9,574 nt of DNA from Deltaproteobacteria bacterium (GTDB taxonomy: Bacteria > Myxococcota_A > Polyangia > Polyangiales > Houyiibacteriaceae), in NCBI GenBank assembly GCA_027295555.1, contig JAPUKT010000422.1, forward strand, positions 1 through 9,574. The letters are read 5' to 3'. How positions within the stretch are numbered: position 1 is the first letter of the stretch; each line of letters begins with the position of its first letter. The position numbers and the translations under genes are program-made. The notes below the pieces were generated by a model. It was not told the DNA's origin, made no database searches, and saw nothing but the letters and a program-made list of their open reading frames with translations. Positions 4,823 through 9,574 of this stretch are shown piece by piece.

Positions 4823-7629
4823 TGGGCCCCTCGGATCTCTACCGACACAACCCATTGATCCATCGAGGTCGTCGCCTCGGCGAGTCCGAGTCGGACTGGG
4901 TGCGCTCCTTCTCCTACGAAGACATGTCGATCTTGATCGTGTGTCGCGGGCCGATTCGGCAGGAGGCGCTCGACACCTTTGCCGAGATGGGGATCACCAA
5001 GACCGGGATCCTGCTCTCGGAGAAGGACTCGATCATCTATCCCCGCGCGCTTGCCCCCGAGTTGCGCCAACTTGATCCATCTCGCGTTCATGCGGTCCCG
5101 GACTACACCGGCGCGACGAGAGAAGAGCGCACCGCGCGTATCGAAGAGATCATCCAAATCGCCACGAGGAACGGCTACGACTACATCTTCGCGGGCTATG
5201 GGTTCATGGCTGAGGACGAAGAGTTCGTTCGGTCGATCGAAGAAGCAGGGCTCCGGTTCATCGGACCGGGCTCTCACACGGTGCAAGCCGCCGGCTTCAA
5301 AGACGAGGCCAAACGTACGGCGGAACGCGTCGATGTGAGCGTCATTCCAGGCATCAACAACGCAACTGCGCGCCTCCTACTGCGCAAGCATGGTGACCGC
5401 GCTGCGTTGAAAGCTGTCGCTGCTATGCATGGGCTCGAGGTCGCGGCGCTCGGTGACGAAAGCCTGGCCATCGAGGACATCGCCGAGGCGGTTCTCAACG
5501 CTTCTTACGATGCGCACGTCGACCTCTACTCGGTCGACGAGCTTGCAGAGGAAATCCAACTCGAAGTCGCCTCGATCCTCGAAACCCATCCGGGCAGCCG
5601 TGTTCGCCTGAAGGCGATCGGCGGAGGCGGCGGCAAGGGCCAGCGCATCGTCAGTAGCGCAGACCAGGCACCGGCGATGGTCCGCGAGATCCTCGGCGAG
5701 GTGAAGGCGCTCGGAGTGGGCGACAACAAAAACATCCTCACCGAACTCAACATCGAGACGACGCGCCACAACGAAATCCAGCTTCTCGGGAACGGCGACT
5801 GGTGCGTCTCACTCGGGGGTCGCGACTGCTCGTTGCAGATGCACGAGCAGAAGCTATTCGAGGTGTCGATCACCCGCGAAACACTCGCCGAAGCGGTCGA
5901 GCGCGAGCGCGAGGCAGGGAACGACGGCGTTGCCGCCGCGATCGGCCAGGACCTCGCCATTCTTCGCCAGATGGAGGAAGAAGCAGAGCGGTTCGGCCAG
6001 GAGGTCGGCCTCGACTCCGCGTCGACCTTCGAATGCATCCTTGACGGAGCTCGGCACTACTTCATGGAAATGAATACGCGAATCCAGGTCGAGCACCGCG
6101 TGTCGGAGCTTTGCTATTCGCTTCGCTTTCGAAACCCGAACGATGCCGAGGACCACTTCGATGTGACCTCGATCGTCGAGGCCATGGCTCTGCTCGCGAA
6201 ACACAGGAGCCGGCTGCCGCGACCCGAGCGCATTCGACGAGATGCAGCCGCAGTGGAGTCGCGGCTCAACGCCACTGACCAGTCTCTGTCTCCGCACCCA
6301 GGCGGCGAGATCATTTTCTGGTCGGACCCGATCGAAGGCGAAGTTCGCGACGATCAGGGGATCTGCTTCAAGAATCCCGATACCGGGCTTTTCATGCGCT
6401 ACAAGCTCGCGGGCGCGTACGACAGCAACATCGCGCTCTTGGTCTCCACCGGCAGCGACCGACGCGCGAGCTACGAGCAGCTACGAGAGGTTCTTCGTCA
6501 GACGGTTCTTCGCGGACCGAACCTTCAAACCAACCTCCAGTTTCACTACGGACTCGTCAGTTGGTTCCTGGCGAACGGGGTCGATGCCAAGCCAACGACC
6601 CGTTTCGTCGTGTCCTACCTGACGTTGATCGGTGAGCTCCTCGATGAGGCCAAGCACATCGACGTCGACTACGCGTATAGGCGCCTATGCAGCCAGTATC
6701 TGAAGGCGGCCGAGGCCGATCCCGGCGCGGCCAAGGCGACCGATGAGGTCGCGCAGCTTAAGCGCACTCTGCTCGGGCGACCTCTTCGCCGGCTGCTTAG
6801 CGAACCGCATCTTCTTTCGGCTTGGCTCAGCACCCACCGCGGAGACTTCGACGTCAGCAACCGCCGGGTGATCTGGCACCGGAACCCGCTCCTGCTTCTG
6901 GCCGACGCCTATCGGCTCCTACACATGGAGGCGACCGTCGATGCGCCGGCCGCTCACCGCATTTGGGAGCAGGACCAACTCATGCTCGACGAAGGCGAGG
7001 CGTTCTACACCGCGATCGATGGTCGAATCGAGGACCTTCCATGGCCCGAGCTCGACGCGTTGCTTCGCGTCGAAACCCCGGCGGCTGGCCTCGATGCAGC
7101 CGAGTGGAAGCGAGTCCGCGAGGCCCATCTCGGGTTCCAACTCGGCACCGAGCTCCTCGGGCTTCTTCCCCTCCTTGCCGAGAAGGTTGGCTTCCACGAC
7201 CTTCGTGTCAACGACGACCTCACGATCACCATCCCCCAGCGCCTACTCGATCCGGACCACCAGGCCAAGATGAAGAAGGTCCTCGTGCCGCCTCCCGTGA
7301 ACAGGGCGGACGAAATCGTCGCGGCCAGTGGCGGCATGTACTACGGGCAAGAAGCGCCAGGCATGCCGAAGTTCGTCGAAGAGGGTCAACACTTCGAAGT
7401 GGGTGACCCATTGTATGTGGTCGAAGTCATGAAGATGTTCAACAAGGTCTACGCGCCGTTTGCGGGCACAATCGACAAGGTCCTCGTCGAAAGCGACGGG
7501 ACGATCGTCGCCAAAGGCCAGCCACTCTTCAAAGTCACCCCGGACGAGAGGTTCGTCGAAGTCGATCCGGCCGAAGTCCAGGCACGAGTCGAAACCACCA
7601 CCAACGAGTACCTCAGCAAAGTCGCATAA
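4822..7629 (+). CDS. Biotin carboxylase-biotin carboxyl carrier fusion (acyl-CoA carboxylase alpha-type subunit), atypical and long
   Basis: This 935-residue protein has an ATP-grasp biotin carboxylase (about 35-545), a mainly helical linker (about 545-835) and a C-terminal biotinyl domain (about 845-915). It uses ATP and bicarbonate to carboxylate biotin on Lys871 (EVMKM). Catalytic residues known from E. coli AccC can be matched: Lys264 and the glycine loop GGGGGKG (267-273), Lys344, Glu404, Glu416, Asn418 and Arg420 (EMNTRIQVEH), and Arg481. The core is therefore probably active. Signature differences are many: CRGPIR for NRGEIA, AGYGFMAED for HPGYGFLSEN, and VEHRVSE for VEHPVTE. There are extra residues between Pro176 and Lys264 (about 60), between Lys344 and Glu404 (about 22), and between Arg420 and Arg481 (about 15). 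AccC has about 450 residues and PccA-type fusions about 670. ATG 4822 overlaps the upstream stop (TGATG), which suggests coupled translation. ATG 4924 (Met35), just before the first core strand, is a weaker alternative. The substrate class is inferred from the neighbouring carboxyltransferase. Confidence 0.9.
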   Translation: MGPSDLYRHNPLIHRGRRLGESESDWVRSFSYEDMSILIVCRGPIRQEALDTFAEMGITKTGILLSEKDSIIYPRALAPELRQLDPSRVHAVPDYTGATREERTARIEEIIQIATRNGYDYIFAGYGFMAEDEEFVRSIEEAGLRFIGPGSHTVQAAGFKDEAKRTAERVDVSVIPGINNATARLLLRKHGDRAALKAVAAMHGLEVAALGDESLAIEDIAEAVLNASYDAHVDLYSVDELAEEIQLEVASILETHPGSRVRLKAIGGGGGKGQRIVSSADQAPAMVREILGEVKALGVGDNKNILTELNIETTRHNEIQLLGNGDWCVSLGGRDCSLQMHEQKLFEVSITRETLAEAVEREREAGNDGVAAAIGQDLAILRQMEEEAERFGQEVGLDSASTFECILDGARHYFMEMNTRIQVEHRVSELCYSLRFRNPNDAEDHFDVTSIVEAMALLAKHRSRLPRPERIRRDAAAVESRLNATDQSLSPHPGGEIIFWSDPIEGEVRDDQGICFKNPDTGLFMRYKLAGAYDSNIALLVSTGSDRRASYEQLREVLRQTVLRGPNLQTNLQFHYGLVSWFLANGVDAKPTTRFVVSYLTLIGELLDEAKHIDVDYAYRRLCSQYLKAAEADPGAAKATDEVAQLKRTLLGRPLRRLLSEPHLLSAWLSTHRGDFDVSNRRVIWHRNPLLLLADAYRLLHMEATVDAPAAHRIWEQDQLMLDEGEAFYTAIDGRIEDLPWPELDALLRVETPAAGLDAAEWKRVREAHLGFQLGTELLGLLPLLAEKVGFHDLRVNDDLTITIPQRLLDPDHQAKMKKVLVPPPVNRADEIVAASGGMYYGQEAPGMPKFVEEGQHFEVGDPLYVVEVMKMFNKVYAPFAGTIDKVLVESDGTIVAKGQPLFKVTPDERFVEVDPAEVQARVETTTNEYLSKVA

Positions 7630-7642
7630 AGGGGACGTCCCG

Positions 7643-8692
7643 CTACAGGCGGTCGTCGCGGCTGGTGGCGACCACGACTCGATTTCTGCCGGCGGATTTG
7701 GCCCGGAACAGCGCCCGATCGGCGGTCGTCATCAACCGCGCACGGAGGTCGCTTGGGGGTCGCCCGTTGAGGTGACGCAGTCCGTTGAGGGTTGCGACTC
7801 CTACCGAGACGGTGATCTTCTGAAGCACCCCGTGCGGCCGCATCGGGCCGGCGGTGCTTGCGGCGACGTGGCTTCTCAGGTGGTCGGCGAGTGCCCGCGC
7901 GCTTTCTTTCGAAGCGTGCCTTTGCACGACGATGAACTCGTCTCCACCGAAACGAAAGACCGAACCAACACCTGCGGCGGCCTCATCCAGAGCCTTGCCG
8001 GTTCGTTTGAGTGCCTCACTGCCGGCCGCGTGCCCGAGCTTGCTATTTACCTTCTTCAGGTGGTCCACGTCGACGAACATCAGTGCCATGTTTCTTTCAG
8101 TTCGTCGCGCCAAGCTCACGGCTCGTGTCAGCTCGCTGTCGAGCTCGCGCACATTGCGTAGACCCGTCAGCGGGTCGCGCGCCGCCAGAAGCTCCTGCTT
8201 CCGCAACGACGTCGTTTGAATCAGCGAGGTCGTGATGTATCGACTGAGCCCCGCGATCACCCGCGCTTCGTGCTCGGTGAACCGTTCCTTGGGGTTGATG
8301 AGCTGCAGTAACCCGAGGGTTTCGCCTCCGTCGTGCAGTCGGCTAATGGCGGCTTGTTTGGTCCGCTGTGACGACCGAAATCGAAACTGCGGATCGGGAT
8401 TGGATCCCGAGACGATGAGCGGCGTTCGTCGGATGAGCACGCGCTTTGCGAGAGCACGGTTGAAGGGTTGGCCGTGCTCGAGAACGTGCTTCGCTTCAGG
8501 GCCGAACGCGGCAACGCAACGGAGCGAGCCTGCGCCTGCCCCGATGAAGATCGCTCCGGCGGTTGCGCGCACGCCGAGCGCCGCTGCCTCCAGCCCTTCT
8601 TCGAGCACACGCATGACAGGCCGCGCCCGCGAGCTCGATGCCCCGAGAACGGATTCCTCGAGCTTTACCCCCCTCAAGGTGTGGATCCGCAC
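7643..8692 (-). CDS. GAF-GGDEF nucleotide cyclase, candidate Hypr-type 3',3'-cGAMP synthase
   Basis: This is a 349-residue soluble protein. A GAF-like sensory domain (about 27-163, ending LGLLQLINPKERFTEHEARVIAGLSRYI) precedes a full GGDEF domain that starts at DPLTGLRN (173-180). Metal Asp208 (FVDVD), Asn216, GGDEF at 249-253, VSVGVA, and ADRALFRAKSAGRNRV are all present, so the enzyme looks catalytically competent. The residue nine after Asn216 is Ser225 (GHAAGSEAL), where diguanylate cyclases have Asp (PleD Asp344). Ser at this place marks the Hypr GGDEF enzymes that make cyclic GMP-AMP. The RxxD inhibitory site is absent (Ala240 and Gly243 stand there). The start GTG 8692 is chosen because AGGA lies seven bases upstream (AGGATTTGAGGGTG). 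The frame can also begin at TTG 8698, directly after a stop, or at ATG 8614 at the GAF edge. The gene converges on the carboxylase operon with a 13-bp gap. The GAF ligand is unknown. Confidence 0.93.
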   Translation of the reverse strand: MRIHTLRGVKLEESVLGASSSRARPVMRVLEEGLEAAALGVRATAGAIFIGAGAGSLRCVAAFGPEAKHVLEHGQPFNRALAKRVLIRRTPLIVSGSNPDPQFRFRSSQRTKQAAISRLHDGGETLGLLQLINPKERFTEHEARVIAGLSRYITTSLIQTTSLRKQELLAARDPLTGLRNVRELDSELTRAVSLARRTERNMALMFVDVDHLKKVNSKLGHAAGSEALKRTGKALDEAAAGVGSVFRFGGDEFIVVQRHASKESARALADHLRSHVAASTAGPMRPHGVLQKITVSVGVATLNGLRHLNGRPPSDLRARLMTTADRALFRAKSAGRNRVVVATSRDDRL

Positions 8693-8812
8693 CCTCAAAT
8701 CCTAGAAAGTTCGCGACAAACAAGCCAATCGAGTCCGGATTTGTGGTGTCGTGTAGGTGTTGTTTGCTCGAATACGGCGTAGAATGGCGGACCGTGAGCT
8801 TGGAGGGCCTTG
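8693..8812. promoter_or_regulatory. Divergent intergenic region between cyclase and lipoprotein genes
   Basis: These 120 bp must carry the promoters of both divergent genes. On the plus strand TAGAAT at 8780-8785 is a five-of-six match to the sigma-70 -10 box, lying 27 bp before the lipoprotein ATG. The best -35 at 17-bp spacing (GTGTTG, 8757-8762) is weak, and TTGTTT at 8760-8765 is too close. I see no convincing promoter for the cyclase. The region is less GC-rich than its surroundings, as expected for a promoter region. Confidence 0.4.
8802..8806 (+). promoter_or_regulatory. Ribosome binding site (GGAGG) of the lipoprotein gene
   Basis: GGAGG lies six bases upstream of ATG 8813 (GGAGGGCCTTGATG). 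It is the strongest Shine-Dalgarno in the window and fixes the start of the downstream gene, in agreement with the signal peptide that begins there. Confidence 0.75.
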
Positions 8813-9574
8813 ATGACATGCGTACGTATAAACGCCCTGTTGCTTTTTCTTACGCTTGTTAGTTCCGCCGCGGGGTGTGGAAAGCAAAAGGCACCAGTCG
8901 ATCGTGTTGGAACCAACGCGGTTAAAAAGAGCTTCTTCGAGAACTCGTCGTGGTATTTCAGCCGCACAGTCATCGATGTCGACTACGAAGGGGGTCAGCT
9001 CGGCAGCTTCCCCGGCGACACTGCGATCGACTTCCAGGGCTCCGATCTGGCCTCGATGCCTCGCATTCGCTGGGTGATCGAAGAGAAGACCCTGCTGGCC
9101 TTCCGAGACTACGAGCTCCTTGAGGGCGCTAACCCCGGGTCACCAGAGCCCGGCACGATCCTCGGTCAGCCAGTGGCCGCGTTCGAAATCGAAAAGCACT
9201 TCGACATCCGTCGTGCGTATGAGGACTCCACGGGCGAAGAGCTCAACATCATCGAGGAGAACGACACCGATCGACCCTGGTACGAGCGCGAGTTCATGCG
9301 CGTGAACTGGGCGGACAACATCCTGCCTGGGTACTACGGCCAAGTCAGCGAGCTGAATGAAATCCTCGGGATCTTCGAAAGGCAATCGGCGAATCTCTTC
9401 ATCCAGGCAGAGTCCGAGTTCCCGGATTCTTGGCAGCTGCGCTTCCATTTCATGCCGTGCGACGGGCTCGAAGACGAGAGCGAGGAGTGCGGGGAGCATG
9501 AAAGGCCGTGGGCATCGGATTACCCGAAAGAGGAGCTGTACGCCTTCGACTTCGTAACCCAAGAGCTCCTCGCG
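8813..9574 (+). CDS. Lipoprotein, N-terminal 254 residues of a probably much larger envelope protein, 3' end cut by window edge
   Basis: The frame from ATG 8813 is open to the last base. A short signal peptide (INALLLFLTLVSSAAG) ends in a lipobox-like AAGC, so Cys22 should be lipidated and the protein anchored in the envelope. The residue after Cys is Gly, not Asp, which by the E. coli rule favours the outer membrane. The mature part is acidic and rich in aromatic residues. Notable segments are SSWYFSRTVIDVDY (45-58), MPRIRWVIEE (82-91), VAAFEIEKHFDIRRAYEDSTGEE (121-143) and DRPWYEREFMRVNWADN (153-169). From memory, this block resembles the N-termini of very large Myxococcota lipoproteins, some annotated as zinc-dependent metalloproteases. 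That is recall without a search, and no HExxH motif lies in the visible part. Two cysteines (216, 226) could pair. The gene is divergent from the cyclase. Confidence 0.85.
   Translation, partial: MTCVRINALLLFLTLVSSAAGCGKQKAPVDRVGTNAVKKSFFENSSWYFSRTVIDVDYEGGQLGSFPGDTAIDFQGSDLASMPRIRWVIEEKTLLAFRDYELLEGANPGSPEPGTILGQPVAAFEIEKHFDIRRAYEDSTGEELNIIEENDTDRPWYEREFMRVNWADNILPGYYGQVSELNEILGIFERQSANLFIQAESEFPDSWQLRFHFMPCDGLEDESEECGEHERPWASDYPKEELYAFDFVTQELLA

Noticed and set aside
6469..6510. Small tandem repeats (agctacgag twice, ggttcttcg twice)
   Set aside because: They lie inside the biotin carboxylase coding sequence and reflect codon use in a helical segment; no repeat array.
7632..7641. Palindrome GGGACGTCCC between the convergent genes, as a possible terminator
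   Set aside because: The stem is only five base pairs without a loop or T-run. It cannot act as an ordinary intrinsic terminator, though it lies where one would be expected.
8614..8692. ATG 8614 as start of the cyclase
   Set aside because: No Shine-Dalgarno precedes it, and it would begin right at the GAF edge; GTG 8692 has AGGA at seven-base spacing. It remains possible.
1..9574. Search for tRNA, rRNA, riboswitch (including GEMM), CRISPR repeats, transposase or attachment sites
   Set aside because: No cloverleaf, conserved rRNA stretch, regular spaced repeats, transposase motif or riboswitch core was recognised by eye. A covariance-model scan would be needed to exclude small structured RNAs.

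Overview
The window is about 9.6 kb of GC-rich (visibly about 60% G+C) bacterial chromosome with densely packed protein genes. No RNA gene, insertion sequence, CRISPR array or phage marker was seen. Several features suggest a deltaproteobacterium-like or Myxococcota host: a membrane hybrid histidine kinase ending in REC and HPt domains, a GAF-GGDEF protein, a very long biotin carboxylase-BCCP fusion, and a lipoprotein whose N-terminal block resembles large myxobacterial secreted proteins. This placement is inference from gene style, not from a marker gene.

Layout, left to right. (1) Positions 1-2120, minus strand: a hybrid sensor histidine kinase whose C-terminal end runs off the left edge. 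(2) 2152-2967, minus strand: an inositol-monophosphatase-family phosphatase lying 31 bp upstream of the kinase and probably co-transcribed with it. (3) 2968-3121: a divergent intergenic region with a perfect 11-bp inverted repeat and a small palindrome. (4) 3122-7629, plus strand: a two-gene operon, coupled by a TGATG stop/start overlap, encoding an acyl-CoA carboxylase. The first gene is the carboxyltransferase. The second is a 935-residue protein with biotin carboxylase at the N-terminus and biotin carboxyl carrier at the C-terminus. (5) 7643-8692, minus strand, convergent with the operon: a GAF-GGDEF nucleotide cyclase. (6) 8693-8812: a second divergent intergenic region. (7) 8813-9574, plus strand: the start of a lipoprotein gene that runs off the right edge.

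The carboxylase pair forms a self-contained enzyme: ATP-dependent carboxylation of biotin, a swinging carrier domain, and transfer of CO2 to an acyl-CoA. Both halves keep the catalytic core but diverge from textbook AccC/PccA and PccB at many signature positions. The biotin carboxylase also carries insertions and a long carrier linker of unknown fold.

The most interesting signal is in the GGDEF protein. The residue equivalent to PleD Asp344, which helps select guanine, is Ser225. This is the substitution described for Hypr GGDEF enzymes that make 3',3'-cyclic GMP-AMP. The protein also lacks the RxxD inhibitory site. It is therefore a good candidate cGAMP synthase rather than an ordinary diguanylate cyclase.
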